In this document: positions 43,282 through 53,110 of the stretch, in pieces | Position numbering within the stretch: the stretch's first letter is position 1 | How the letters are laid out: each line of letters begins with the position of its first letter | Source: Rhodococcus sovatensis | GTDB taxonomy: Bacteria > Actinomycetota > Actinomycetes > Mycobacteriales > Mycobacteriaceae | DNA: 64,000 nucleotides | Direction of reading: 5' to 3' | NCBI RefSeq assembly: GCF_037327425.1 | Contig: NZ_CP147846.1 | Location: 5,580,001-5,644,000, forward strand | Notes under the pieces: generated by a model | What the model was told of the DNA's origin: nothing | The model's database searches: none | Seen by the model: only the letters and a program-made list of their open reading frames with translations | Program-made: the position numbers and the translations under genes

Positions 43282-44208
43282 AGCGATGAACAGATACGAC
43301 TTGACGGGCGGGTTGCTCTCGTCACCGGTGCGGCATCGGGACTTGGGCGTGCGGAAGCGATCGGGCTCGCGCAGTCGGGTGCGAGCATCGTGCTCGGTGA
43401 CATCGCCCCGGGACCGGCCGTCGACGAAGCCATCGATCTGGTGAAGCAGGCCGGAGGCGAGGTCGCATTCGTCGCGGGCGACATCGGTGAACGATCGACC
43501 GCGGACGCCATGTTCAGTGTCGCGCAGGAGAAGTTCGGCAGCGTGGACATCGTCGTCAACAACGCCGGGATCGTCCGAGATCGCATGCTGTTCAACATGT
43601 CCGACGAGGACTGGGACGCTGTTATCAAGGTCCACCTGCGGGGGCACTTCCTGATGACCCGCAATGCGGGCGCCTTCTGGCGGGCTCGATCCAAAGCGGC
43701 GGACGGTCCCGTCTACGGCCGAATCGTCAACACCTCCTCCGAGGCGGGGCTTCTCGGGCCGGAAGGGCAGGCGAACTATGGTGCAGCGAAAGCCGGCATC
43801 ACCGCGCTCACATTGTCTGCATCGCGGGCACTCGCACGATACGGTGTGCGCGCCAACGCAATCTGTCCTCGGGCGCGAACCTCGATGACCGAGGCGGTCT
43901 TCGGATCGGCGCCCAGCGACGGCCTCGATCCGTTGTCGCCCGAACATGTGGCCACCTTGGTCCGCTACCTGTCCGCCCCGTCGTCCGACAGTGTCAATGG
44001 GCAAGTCTTCGTCGTCTACGGTCCGATGGTCGCTCTGATGGCTGCGCCGACCGTCGAGGCGCGTTTCGACGCCGGCGACGGCGCGTGGACACCGGAAGAT
44101 CTCGCCGAGCAGCTGGGTTCGCACTTTTCCGGACGTGATCCGTCGAGGACGTTCTCGGCCTCAGCGGCCCTCGATCTCGGTGCGCCGCAGGTCACGGCTG
44201 GTTCCTGA
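43279..44208 (+). CDS. hsd4A: Short-chain dehydrogenase Hsd4A-like (steroid / hydroxyacyl-CoA)
   Basis: 309 residues from the GTG at 43279. SDR motifs: TGAASGLG (16-23), NNAGIV, catalytic Ser near 154 (NTSSEAG), and Tyr/Lys in YGAAKAG (near 167/171). About 60 residues longer at the C-terminus than minimal SDRs, as in Rv3502c, its positional counterpart upstream of yrbE4A. Homologues act as 17beta-hydroxysteroid and side-chain 3-hydroxyacyl-CoA dehydrogenases. Confidence 0.9.
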   Translation: MSDEQIRLDGRVALVTGAASGLGRAEAIGLAQSGASIVLGDIAPGPAVDEAIDLVKQAGGEVAFVAGDIGERSTADAMFSVAQEKFGSVDIVVNNAGIVRDRMLFNMSDEDWDAVIKVHLRGHFLMTRNAGAFWRARSKAADGPVYGRIVNTSSEAGLLGPEGQANYGAAKAGITALTLSASRALARYGVRANAICPRARTSMTEAVFGSAPSDGLDPLSPEHVATLVRYLSAPSSDSVNGQVFVVYGPMVALMAAPTVEARFDAGDGAWTPEDLAEQLGSHFSGRDPSRTFSASAALDLGAPQVTAGS

Positions 44209-44288
44209 GCTTTGTCATTTCGGCTACATCGGTGGCCGGAGAGTACGAAGATGGTGACTGGCGGTTGACCATTGCCGCCGATCGGAAA

Positions 44289-44306
44289 ACTAGATCACGT
44301 TCTAGT
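44289..44306. promoter_or_regulatory. KstR-like operator upstream of mce4
   Basis: ACTAGATCACGTTCTAGT is a near-palindrome; its core TAGATCACGTTCTA differs from the KstR consensus at one position. It lies 142 bases upstream of the yrbE4A start. Confidence 0.7.
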
Positions 44307-44383
44307 TTGGGATTCGGTGAACACCGATGATGTTGTCGAATACGTTGAACAACAACAAAAGAAACGCCCACAATGCGCATTCT

Positions 44384-44412
44384 TTGACTACCGAACCTGT
44401 TCTAGTTAATAT
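44384..44412 (+). promoter_or_regulatory. mce4 operon promoter with KstR-like box in the spacer
   Basis: TTGACT (44384-44389), 17-base spacer, TAATAT (44407-44412). The spacer contains CCGAACCTGTTCTA (44391-44404), a good KstR match, so repressor binding would block RNA polymerase. The yrbE4A ribosome site AGGGGAGGG follows at a normal leader distance. Confidence 0.75.
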
Positions 44413-44447
44413 GACCTGAGTCACACGCAACAAGTAGGGGAGGGTTG

Positions 44448-45212
44448 ATGAACGACCTCCTACTCGTACCGCTACGTGCGGTAGGCGCGTTCTTCGACAT
44501 GTCCTGGTACACCCTCCGCGCAGTATTCTCTCGGCCGTTCCAGCGACGCGAGTTCGTCGACCAAGCGTGGTTCATCGCCCGCGTTTCCATGGTGCCGACC
44601 GTCCTCGTCGCCATCCCGTTCACGGTCCTCGTCAGCTTCACCATCAACATCCTGCTGCGAGAAATCGGGGCGGCCGATCTCAGTGGGGCAGGCGCGGCCC
44701 TCGGTGCGGTTACCCAGGTCGGACCCATCGTCACCGTCCTGATCGTCGCCGGTGCAGGTGCGACGGCCATCTGCGCCGACCTCGCGGCACGCACCATCCG
44801 CGAGGAAATCGACGCGATGCGCGTGCTCGGCATCAATCCGATCCACCGTCTCGTCGTGCCGCGGGTACTGGCGTCCACCGTCATCGCGCTGCTGCTCAAC
44901 GGCTTGGTATGCACCATCGGCATCCTGGGTGGCTTCGTGTTCTCGGTGTTCCTGCAGGGCGTGAACCCGGGGTCGTTCGTCAGCGGCATCACCTTGCTCA
45001 CCGGTTTCGGCGAGCTCATCGTGTCCCAGGTCAAAGCCGGCCTGTTCGGAATGATCGCGGGGCTCGTCGCGTGCTTCCTCGGGCTGAACGTCAGGGGCGG
45101 CGCAAAAAGCGTCGGCGACGCCGTGAACCAAACCGTCGTGTTCGCTTTCATGGCGCTGTTCGTCGTCAATGTCGTCGTCACTGCCGTCGGTATCAAGTTG
45201 ACGGCCGGATGA
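44448..45212 (+). CDS. yrbE4A: Mce4 permease subunit YrbE4A
   Basis: 254 residues from the ATG at 44448 (preceded by AGGGGAGGGTTG). MlaE/YrbE permease family with about five membrane helices and the conserved cytoplasmic loop EEIDAMRVLGINPIHRLVVPR. It is the membrane channel of the Mce4 lipid/steroid importer, energised by an MceG-type ATPase encoded elsewhere. First gene of the mce4 operon. Confidence 0.96.
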   Translation: MNDLLLVPLRAVGAFFDMSWYTLRAVFSRPFQRREFVDQAWFIARVSMVPTVLVAIPFTVLVSFTINILLREIGAADLSGAGAALGAVTQVGPIVTVLIVAGAGATAICADLAARTIREEIDAMRVLGINPIHRLVVPRVLASTVIALLLNGLVCTIGILGGFVFSVFLQGVNPGSFVSGITLLTGFGELIVSQVKAGLFGMIAGLVACFLGLNVRGGAKSVGDAVNQTVVFAFMALFVVNVVVTAVGIKLTAG

Positions 45213-45223
45213 GGGAGCGCTGA

Positions 45224-46075
45224 ATGGCCCTCGCTGCGGCAGGTCGATTCCCATTGACGCGTCGGCGCATCGCCGGCGCGTCGCGTTCGGCGGACCGTCT
45301 CGGTGAACAGGCGATCTTCTATCTCCAGGCGCTGGGTTCGGTTCCGCGTGCCGCGGTGCGCTACAAAAAGGAAACGCTGCGACTCGTGGCCGAGATCAGC
45401 ATGGGGTCGGGAGCGCTCGCGGTCATCGGTGGCACGGTCGTCATCGTCGGCTTCCTGACGCTGTTCGCCGGGGGAACCATTGCGGTTCAGGGATTCTCTT
45501 CACTCGGGAACATCGGCGTCGAAGCACTCACCGGATTCTTCGCGGCATTCATCAACGTGCGGATTGCAGCTCCGGTCATCGCGGGTATCGGACTTGCTGC
45601 CACGATCGGTGCTGGTTCGACTGCCCAGCTCGGCGCGATGCGCGTCTCGGAGGAGATCGACGCACTCGAATCGATGGCTATTCCATCCATTCCGTATCTC
45701 GTCAGCACCAGGGTACTGGCCGGGATGATAGCGATCGTGCCGCTGTACTCGCTGGCGGTAATTGCCTCGTTCATCGCGAGTCGCTTTGCGACAGTGGTGA
45801 TCTACGGTCAGTCGTCCGGGGTGTACGACCACTACTTCGATACCTTCTTGATACCGACGGACATCCTGTGGTCGTTCGCACAAGCGATCGTCATGGCTCT
45901 TGCCGTGATGCTGATCCACACCTACTACGGCTACACGGCAAGCGGCGGCCCGGTCGGAGTCGGTGTCGCAGTAGGAAATGCAGTACGCGCATCGCTGATC
46001 GCCGTCGTCACCGTGACCCTGTTGATCTCGCTCGCCATCTACGGCAGCTCCGGCAACTTCAACCTGTCGGGATAG
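45224..46075 (+). CDS. yrbE4B: Mce4 permease subunit YrbE4B
   Basis: 283 residues; GGGAG lies before the ATG, 11 bases after yrbE4A. Same MlaE fold, with a longer N-terminal amphipathic region and the loop SEEIDALESMAIPSIPYLVS. Second permease half of the Mce4 importer. Confidence 0.96.
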   Translation: MALAAAGRFPLTRRRIAGASRSADRLGEQAIFYLQALGSVPRAAVRYKKETLRLVAEISMGSGALAVIGGTVVIVGFLTLFAGGTIAVQGFSSLGNIGVEALTGFFAAFINVRIAAPVIAGIGLAATIGAGSTAQLGAMRVSEEIDALESMAIPSIPYLVSTRVLAGMIAIVPLYSLAVIASFIASRFATVVIYGQSSGVYDHYFDTFLIPTDILWSFAQAIVMALAVMLIHTYYGYTASGGPVGVGVAVGNAVRASLIAVVTVTLLISLAIYGSSGNFNLSG

Positions 46076-46077
46076 CG

Positions 46078-47226
46078 ATGAAAAAGCTCGCCGCTGCCGG
46101 CCTCGTTCTCGGTCTTGTTGCCATCGTCGCGTTCGCGTTGACGACGTTCGGTGGTGGATTCACCGAGACGGTCCCGGTCACCGTCACCTCGGACCGTGCC
46201 GGTCTTGTCATGGATCCGCAAGCCAAGGTCAAGCTTCGCGGTGTCGAGGTCGGCAGGGTCGCATCCATCACGCAGGAGGGTGGCGAGGCGCAGATACACC
46301 TCGATCTGAACCCGGCAATGCTGCAGATGATCCCATCGAACGCTGCTGTCGACATCAAGTCCACCACGGTGTTCGGAGCAAAGTACGTCAACTTCCTCGT
46401 CCCTGCCGACCCATCGACGCAGAGCCTCGAGGCCGGTGCGATCATCCCTGCCGAGAGTGTCACCGTCGAGTTCAACACTCTTTTCCAGCACCTGTCCGAG
46501 GTGCTCCAGAAACTCGAACCGGAGAAACTCAACGCAACTCTCGGTGCCGTCTCCTCCGCCCTGCGAGGCCGCGGCAACGAGCTGGGTGAGCTTCTCGAGG
46601 ACACCGACGAATACTTGGCCACGATGAACCCCTCTCTTCCAGCGCTGCAACGTGATCTGTCGGCTGCGGCCGTCGTGACGAACGTCTACGCGGACTCGAC
46701 GCCGGATCTGATGCGCGTCCTCGACAACGCGACGACGACCTCGGCGACGATCGTCAGCGAGCAGGCGAACCTGGATCTGCTGCTGATGAATGTCACAGGT
46801 CTCGCCGACACCGCGAATCAGGTTCTGACCGAGAACGAACAACCCCTCGTCACGGCCCTCGGAACGCTCACGGCGACAACAACTCTGCTCGACGAATATT
46901 CCCCGGCCCTGACGTGCTTCCTCGTGGGACTCAACAAGGGTCGGATCGCGTTCGGACCGCTCGCGGGTGCGGGAGACAACGCGTCGATCCAGTTGAGCTC
47001 GAGCTTCCTGCTGGGCGATCCGGCGTACACGGTCGAGAAGGACCTCCCGAAGATCGCTGCGTCCGGTGGGCCCAACTGCTACGGCCTACCTGACTTCGAT
47101 CCGAAGCAGGGCCCGGCGCCGTTCGTCGTCGCCGACACCGGGACCCAGCCGTACATCCCGTCGACCCAGCCTTCGGTCAACGTGCCGACGATCTTCCAGT
47201 TCCTGTTCGCTGGAGCGTGGCCATGA
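46078..47226 (+). CDS. mce4A: Mce4A, mammalian-cell-entry protein
   Basis: 382 residues from the ATG two bases after the yrbE4B stop; the longer open frame starting at 45868 is antisense-like filler. N-terminal membrane anchor (MKKLAAAGLVLGLVAIVAFA), MCE beta-barrel domain (VTVTSDRAGLVMDPQAKVKL, RGVEVGRVASI), a long helical domain and a C-terminal Pro-rich end. Hexameric MCE rings and tubes carry sterols across the envelope. Overlaps mce4B by four bases. Confidence 0.94.
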   Translation: MKKLAAAGLVLGLVAIVAFALTTFGGGFTETVPVTVTSDRAGLVMDPQAKVKLRGVEVGRVASITQEGGEAQIHLDLNPAMLQMIPSNAAVDIKSTTVFGAKYVNFLVPADPSTQSLEAGAIIPAESVTVEFNTLFQHLSEVLQKLEPEKLNATLGAVSSALRGRGNELGELLEDTDEYLATMNPSLPALQRDLSAAAVVTNVYADSTPDLMRVLDNATTTSATIVSEQANLDLLLMNVTGLADTANQVLTENEQPLVTALGTLTATTTLLDEYSPALTCFLVGLNKGRIAFGPLAGAGDNASIQLSSSFLLGDPAYTVEKDLPKIAASGGPNCYGLPDFDPKQGPAPFVVADTGTQPYIPSTQPSVNVPTIFQFLFAGAWP

Positions 47227-48251
47227 GAAGCAACACGGTCAAACTGTCCATCTTCGCGCTCGTGATGGTGCTGATCTTCGGGGCGTTGGCTCTGGTGTTG
47301 AGCCAGTACCGTTTCGGCAGCACCGACGGCTACCACGCCGTCTTCACCGACGCCTCGGGGCTCAAGTCCGGTGACAAAGTCCGCATCGCGGGTGTGCCCG
47401 TCGGGTCGGTGTCGGGTGTGAAGGTCGCGGACGGTCTTCTCGCCGAGGTCGACTTCGACGTCGATTCGAAGTATCGACTGCTGTCGAGTACGGCGGCGAC
47501 GGTCCGGTACGAGAACCTCGTCGGCGACCGCTACCTGGAGCTACTCGAAGGACCCGGTGGCACCGACGAACTCGGTGACGGCGGCACCATCGAAGTCACG
47601 CAGACATCGCCCGCCCTGGATCTCGACATGCTTCTGGGCGGATTCAAGCCGCTGCTGCGGGGGCTCGATCCGCAGCAGGTCAACGACCTGTCGGCGGCAC
47701 TGCTGCATGTGCTGCAAGGTCAAGGAGGAACGCTGGTATCGCTTCTGGCCAATACCAACTCGTTCACCAACACCCTCGCCGATCGAGATCAACTGATCGG
47801 TGACGTCATCACCAACCTCGAGACCACTCTCGAGACCATCGACAGTCAGGGCGAACAGTTCGAGACCACGATAGACTCGCTGCAGCAACTCATCAGTGGG
47901 CTCGCGGAGGACCGTGATCCCATCGGGGCTGCGATACCCAAGATCGACTCTGCCACAGCCGACCTCGCCGGGCTTCTGCAAGCATCGCGACCCGACATCC
48001 AGTCCATGATCGCCGAGGCAGGACGCACTGCGACACAACTGGATCTGGGCAAGGACACCATCGATCAGGTTCTGACGAGACTGCCGAGCGACTACAAGAA
48101 GCTCATTCGCGTCGGATCGTACGGAAGCTTCTTCCAGTTCTACCTGTGCTCCAATACGTTCAAACTGTCCGGACCCGACGGCCGGACGCTTCTCGTTCCT
48201 ACGGCCAAACAGGACACGGGGAGGTGTGCAAACATCAATGGACAAAACTAG
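47223..48251 (+). CDS. mce4B: Mce4B
   Basis: 342 residues from the ATG in the ATGA overlap with mce4A. Membrane anchor (SIFALVMVLIFGALALVL), MCE domain (FTDASGLKSGDKVRIAGVPV) and a long helical tube-forming part with heptads. Subunit of the Mce4 steroid importer. Confidence 0.94.
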   Translation: MRSNTVKLSIFALVMVLIFGALALVLSQYRFGSTDGYHAVFTDASGLKSGDKVRIAGVPVGSVSGVKVADGLLAEVDFDVDSKYRLLSSTAATVRYENLVGDRYLELLEGPGGTDELGDGGTIEVTQTSPALDLDMLLGGFKPLLRGLDPQQVNDLSAALLHVLQGQGGTLVSLLANTNSFTNTLADRDQLIGDVITNLETTLETIDSQGEQFETTIDSLQQLISGLAEDRDPIGAAIPKIDSATADLAGLLQASRPDIQSMIAEAGRTATQLDLGKDTIDQVLTRLPSDYKKLIRVGSYGSFFQFYLCSNTFKLSGPDGRTLLVPTAKQDTGRCANINGQN

Positions 48252-49293
48252 AAACCTCGCACACGTCGGAATCATCGGGATCGTGCTCGCGGTCTGCATC
48301 GTGCTCGCAACACTGCAGTACGACAAGCTTCCGTTCCTCTCCAGCGGGACGAACTACTCGGCGATGTTCGAGGACGCAGGCGGACTGATGGTCGGCGACG
48401 ATGTGACGGTCGCCGGAATCACTGTCGGCAAGGTCGACGGCATCTCCCTCGCCGAGCAGCAAGTGCGTGTCGAGTTCACGGTGCAGGAAGACATCGAACT
48501 CGGCGACGCGACGAGCGTGGACATCAAGACCAACACCATCCTCGGTCGCAAGTCGCTGAAGGTCACCCCAGCCGGTGCCGGCGCGATCGGAATCGACGAC
48601 GTGATCCCGTCGAGCAGAACCAATTCGCCGTACTCGCTGACCGAGGCGCTCGGCGACCTCGGAACCACCGTCTCCGAACTCGACACCGAGCAGCTCGGCG
48701 ATGCGATGAACGTCGTGTCGGACACCTTCGCCGACACTCCGCCCGACCTGAAAGCGGCACTCGACGGCGTGTCCCGACTGTCGGAGAGCATCAACTCTCG
48801 CGACGAAAGCCTGCAGGACCTACTCGAACGCGCCGAGAGCGTCACCGGAATACTCGCCGATCGCAGCGGGCAGATCAATCAACTGATCCTCGACGGCAAC
48901 GAGCTCTTCGGCGAGCTCGATCGTCGCCGCACTGCGATCAGTCAATTGATCACCAACATCTCGGCGGTGTCGCGACAGTTGACGGCCTTGGTCCAGGAGA
49001 ATCAGACGCAGCTCGGACCGACGCTCGAGAAGCTGAACTCCGTGGTGGCGGTGCTGCAGAAGAACAACGACAACATCGCCGGTGCGCTCGACGGTCTCGG
49101 TCCGTACATCAGTGCGCTGGGTGAGTCCGTCGCCAGCGGCCCGTTCTTCAACGCCTACATTCAGAACATTCTGCCCAGTTCCTGGTGGAAGACCGTCGTC
49201 GACAGCGTCGTGGCGCCGGAGCAACTGCCCAGCACGCTCATCGATCTGCTCCCGAAGAATGCACCGCCCATCCTGAAGCCGCCGGGGGAGTGA
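48238..49293 (+). CDS. mce4C: Mce4C
   Basis: 351 residues from the ATG at 48238, inside the end of mce4B; a GTG at 48226 is an alternative, and the GGGGAGG site lies awkwardly for both. Anchor helix (IIGIVLAVCIVLATLQ), MCE domain (FEDAGGLMVGDDVTVAGITV) and helical segments. Subunit of Mce4. Confidence 0.92.
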   Translation: MDKTRNLAHVGIIGIVLAVCIVLATLQYDKLPFLSSGTNYSAMFEDAGGLMVGDDVTVAGITVGKVDGISLAEQQVRVEFTVQEDIELGDATSVDIKTNTILGRKSLKVTPAGAGAIGIDDVIPSSRTNSPYSLTEALGDLGTTVSELDTEQLGDAMNVVSDTFADTPPDLKAALDGVSRLSESINSRDESLQDLLERAESVTGILADRSGQINQLILDGNELFGELDRRRTAISQLITNISAVSRQLTALVQENQTQLGPTLEKLNSVVAVLQKNNDNIAGALDGLGPYISALGESVASGPFFNAYIQNILPSSWWKTVVDSVVAPEQLPSTLIDLLPKNAPPILKPPGE

Positions 49294-49294
49294 G

Positions 49295-50539
49295 ATGAAG
49301 AAGATCGTGATCGCCGCAGCGGCCGCCGTGCTGGTCGTTGCCATCGCCACCGCAGGCTACTTCGTGTACATGGGAGTGACGCGTACAACCGTTGTCGCAC
49401 AGTTCTCCTCGACGACCGGCCTGTACGCGGGCGACGACGTCCGAGTGCTCGGTGTGAATGTCGGAAAGGTGCGTTCGATCGACCCACAGGGCGACGAAGC
49501 GACGGTGACCATGGACATCGACTCGGACGTCAGCATCCCGGCCGATGCACAGGCGGTGATCATTGCGCAGAGTCTCGTCTCGGCTCGATTCGTCCAGCTC
49601 ACTCCCGTCTATGCAGGGGGTCCCGAGCTCGCCGACGATGCTGTCATTCCATTGGAGCGCACCGCCGTTCCGGTCGAGTGGGACGAGATCAAGACCGAGC
49701 TGACGAAGCTGTCGAGCGCCCTCGGCCCCGATGGCGTCGACGAACAGGGCCCTGCCGGACGATTCATCGACACGGCCGCCGAGAACCTGGACGGCAACGG
49801 CGAGTCGCTCAGGTCCACGTTGACGGAACTGTCCGACACCATGCGGGTGCTCTCCGACGGTCGCACCGACCTGTTCGCGACGATTCGCAACTTGCAGACC
49901 TTCGTCACGGCGCTCTCGAACAGCAACGAACAGATCGTTCAGTTCGGTGGCAGGCTGGCCTCGGTATCGCAGATGCTCGGTGAGAGTTCCGACGAGTTCG
50001 GAGTAGCGATGACCGATCTCGACATTGCCATCGGGGAGGTGCAACGCTTCGTCGCCGACAACCAGGCAGGCCTGGTCGAAGGAGTCGCCCGGCTCGCCGA
50101 CGCTACCCAGGTGCTCACCACGAAGCGTCCCGAGATCGAACGGGTACTGCATGCCGGACCCAATGCTCTGGCCAACTTCAACAATATCTACCAACCGGCA
50201 CAGGGGACGTTGACGGGTGCGATCGCGGCGAACAACTTCGGCAATCCGATCAACTTCGTGTGTGGCGCCGTGGCGGGAATCGAAAATACTACTTCGGAGC
50301 GGAGCGCGGACCTGTGCAAGCAGTATCTCGGACCGGTTCTGAGCTCCCTGGTGTTCAACTACCCGGCGTTTCTGGCGAATCCGATCATGGGTGCCGACGC
50401 CAATCCCGATCAGATCGTCTACACCGAGCCGGGATTGGAACCGGCGGCACCGGCACCTACGCCCGTTCCCGCTGCGGCGCCGGTTATGCCGACTGTGCAG
50501 GTGCCGAGCCTCGGCGACCTGTTGGGAGGCGGACGATGA
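49295..50539 (+). CDS. mce4D: Mce4D
   Basis: 414 residues, starting one base after the mce4C stop. Anchor (MKKIVIAAAAAVLVVAIATA), MCE domain (FSSTTGLYAGDDVRVLGVNV), helical region, and a Pro/Ala-rich C-terminus (APAPTPVPAAAPVMP) typical of MceD. Overlaps mce4E by four bases. Confidence 0.93.
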   Translation: MKKIVIAAAAAVLVVAIATAGYFVYMGVTRTTVVAQFSSTTGLYAGDDVRVLGVNVGKVRSIDPQGDEATVTMDIDSDVSIPADAQAVIIAQSLVSARFVQLTPVYAGGPELADDAVIPLERTAVPVEWDEIKTELTKLSSALGPDGVDEQGPAGRFIDTAAENLDGNGESLRSTLTELSDTMRVLSDGRTDLFATIRNLQTFVTALSNSNEQIVQFGGRLASVSQMLGESSDEFGVAMTDLDIAIGEVQRFVADNQAGLVEGVARLADATQVLTTKRPEIERVLHAGPNALANFNNIYQPAQGTLTGAIAANNFGNPINFVCGAVAGIENTTSERSADLCKQYLGPVLSSLVFNYPAFLANPIMGADANPDQIVYTEPGLEPAAPAPTPVPAAAPVMPTVQVPSLGDLLGGGR

Positions 50540-51699
50540 AGCGCGCGCTCGTCGGTGCACTGTTGGTGCTTACGCTGGCCGGCTGCCAGTGGGACGGACT
50601 GAACTCGCTTCCACTGCCGGGAACGGAAGGTCGAGGAGAGAACGCGTATCAGGTGCAGATCCAGATGCCGAATGTCACCACGCTGTCGCAGAATTCGCCG
50701 GTCATGCTCGACGATGTGACGGTCGGAAGCGTCGCGGGCATCGAGGTCCAGGACTGGAAGGCTCTGGTGACGGTCTCGCTGAACGAGGGCGTCGAGCTGC
50801 CGGCGAACGTCGATGCCAAGATCGGTCAGACGTCGCTGCTCGGCTCCCAACACCTGGCGTTGGTGCCACCGGAGAATCCGGAAGGCCGTCTGCAAGCGGG
50901 CGATACGATTCCGCTCGACCGCGCCGGGGCGTATCCGACGACCGAGCAGACATTGTCCTCACTGTCGGTGGTGCTCAACGGCGGCGGTCTCGCTCAGATC
51001 CAGGACATCACAACGGAGCTGAACAATGCGATCGGTGGACGCGAGGATTCGGTCCGCGACCTGCTGCCGCGACTCGACGAACTCGTATCCAGCCTCGACA
51101 ACCAGCGCGGGGACATCATCGACGCCATGAGCGGCATCGATCGACTGGCAGTGAACGTTCAGAACCAGAACGCGACTCTCACCAGGGCATTGAACGAGAT
51201 CCCACCGGCACTCGACGTGCTGATCGCAGACCGGGAGAACATCACCACCGCGTTCTCGTCCCTCGGGAATCTGAGTGAAGTCGTGACGCGGCTGATCGAG
51301 ACATCAGGGCAGGACCTGCAGACCAACATCGCGAGCCTGACGCCGGTGCTCGAGGCCCTGGCAGACTCCGGGAACGCACTCACCGACGTGTTGTCGGTGC
51401 TGCTGACCTACCCATTCCCGCAGGAGGGCATCGACAACGCCATCCGCGGAGATTATGCGAATCTGGCGATGACGATCGACATGTCGCTTCCACGACTCGA
51501 TGCGAACTTCCTGACGGGAACGCCGTTGGCGGGCAGGATGGGTGGCCTGGAGGGTGCACTCGGGACGCAGGCTGCGCCGACGGCTTCGTCGGCAGTCGAT
51601 CCGCTGCTCGCACCCGTGGCTCCGCCGACACTGCAGATCCCGGGGCTACCGCCGATCGAGCTACCGGTCCTTCCCGGTCTCGGGGTGCCGGCGCCATGA
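50536..51699 (+). CDS. mce4E: Mce4E lipoprotein
   Basis: 387 residues. Lipoprotein signal with lipobox LTLAGC (Cys17), as in all MceE (LprN-type) proteins, then an MCE domain (NSPVMLDDVTVGSVAGIEV), helices and a Pro-rich tail. The lipidated subunit of the Mce4 complex. Overlaps mce4F by four bases (ATGA). Confidence 0.94.
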   Translation: MKRALVGALLVLTLAGCQWDGLNSLPLPGTEGRGENAYQVQIQMPNVTTLSQNSPVMLDDVTVGSVAGIEVQDWKALVTVSLNEGVELPANVDAKIGQTSLLGSQHLALVPPENPEGRLQAGDTIPLDRAGAYPTTEQTLSSLSVVLNGGGLAQIQDITTELNNAIGGREDSVRDLLPRLDELVSSLDNQRGDIIDAMSGIDRLAVNVQNQNATLTRALNEIPPALDVLIADRENITTAFSSLGNLSEVVTRLIETSGQDLQTNIASLTPVLEALADSGNALTDVLSVLLTYPFPQEGIDNAIRGDYANLAMTIDMSLPRLDANFLTGTPLAGRMGGLEGALGTQAAPTASSAVDPLLAPVAPPTLQIPGLPPIELPVLPGLGVPAP

Positions 51700-53096
51700 T
51701 GCTCACCAAGTTCGTTCGCGCTCAATTGATCATCTTCTCGATCCTCACTGTCCTCGGGCTTGTCGTCATGGCGACGCAGTACGTGGGCGCTCCGGCGCTG
51801 GTTGGCATCGGGCGTTACAGCGTGACCGTCCAGTTGCCCACCACCGGTGGTCTGTATCCACACGCGAATGTCACCTACCGCGGCACCACGGTGGGTGAGG
51901 TGAGCTCGGTACGCCTGACGCCCGATGGCGTCGACGCCGAATTGTCGATCGAGAGTTCCTATCGCATACCCGCCGATGTGGATGCGCAGGTCAAGAGCGT
52001 ATCCGCGATCGGCGAGCAGTACGTCGATCTGATTCCGCGCTCGAGCTCGGAACCAGCGCTGGCCAACGGTGACGTGATTCCCGAAGACCGGACATCGGTG
52101 CCACAGGACGTCGGGCCCATGTTGGATCAGGCCGACGTGCTGCTGAGAAGTATCTCCGATACCAGGCTCGAGACCGTCGTTGACGAAGCGTTCCAGGCGT
52201 TCAACGGAACCGGTCCGGAACTGCAACAGCTCATCGATTCGGCGCGGTTGTTCGTTCAGGAAGCGCAGGCCAACTCGGAACAGACCAAGATCCTGCTGGA
52301 CCAAGCGGGCCCGTTGCTCGACGGACAAGTCGTCAGTAGCGACGCAATCCGCACGTGGACCAGTAATCTCGCGACCTTCACCGACCAGCTGCGCGCCAGT
52401 GATCCGAATCTGCGAGCGATCATCGCGAAGGGCCCCGGAGCTGCGGCCGAGGCGAACCAACTGTTCCAGAACCTGCGGCCGACGCTCCCGATCCTGGTCG
52501 CCAACCTCGTCAGCATCGGGGAAGTGGGAGTCATCTACAACGCCGGCATCGAACAGATTCTGGTGCTGTACCCGCCGGTCACGGCTGCCCTGGTCACCGC
52601 GGCGGGAAGTGGACCGGCAGACGAGGGTGCGATCGTCGACTTCCAACTCGAGGTCAACGATCCTCCCGCGTGCACGACGGGCTTCCTGCTACCCGAACAG
52701 CGCCGCGACCCCAACGAGATGTCGATACCCGACACACCCGCCGACCTGTTCTGCAAAGTCGACCAGAACGACAGCACTGCCGTTCGCGGGTCGCGAAACT
52801 TGCCGTGTATGGAAGTGCCTGGGCGGAGAGCGCCGACGCCCGAAATCTGCCGCAGCGCAGAGGGCTACGTGCCGCTCGGCAACAACCCGCCGTGGGGACC
52901 TGTCGAACAGGATCAACCGTCGTACACCGAAATCCCCAGCGGCGAAAGCAGTGTCGCACCTGCATCGGCTGCCAGACCGTACAATCCGCAGACCGGAACC
53001 TACGTCGCGCCCGACGGCACGGCATACCATCAGCCGACGCTCGGCGGCGTCGACGACATTGCCGGACTGATGATGGGGCAGCAGGATGTCGGGTGA
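51696..53096 (+). CDS. mce4F: Mce4F
   Basis: 466 residues. Anchor helix (LIIFSILTVLGLVVMATQYV), MCE domain (LPTTGGLYPHANVTYRGTTV), helical part, and a C-terminal region with several Cys (DPPACTTGF; DLFCKV; NLPCMEV) and PYNPQTGTYVAPDGTAY, characteristic of MceF. Last MCE subunit of the operon. Confidence 0.94.
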   Translation: MMLTKFVRAQLIIFSILTVLGLVVMATQYVGAPALVGIGRYSVTVQLPTTGGLYPHANVTYRGTTVGEVSSVRLTPDGVDAELSIESSYRIPADVDAQVKSVSAIGEQYVDLIPRSSSEPALANGDVIPEDRTSVPQDVGPMLDQADVLLRSISDTRLETVVDEAFQAFNGTGPELQQLIDSARLFVQEAQANSEQTKILLDQAGPLLDGQVVSSDAIRTWTSNLATFTDQLRASDPNLRAIIAKGPGAAAEANQLFQNLRPTLPILVANLVSIGEVGVIYNAGIEQILVLYPPVTAALVTAAGSGPADEGAIVDFQLEVNDPPACTTGFLLPEQRRDPNEMSIPDTPADLFCKVDQNDSTAVRGSRNLPCMEVPGRRAPTPEICRSAEGYVPLGNNPPWGPVEQDQPSYTEIPSGESSVAPASAARPYNPQTGTYVAPDGTAYHQPTLGGVDDIAGLMMGQQDVG

Positions 53097-53110
53097 GTAA
53101 GGCTGCAGGC

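Noticed and set aside
45868..46077. 70-residue N-terminal extension of Mce4A
   Set aside because: Overlaps the end of yrbE4B; Mce4A begins with a normal membrane anchor at 46078.
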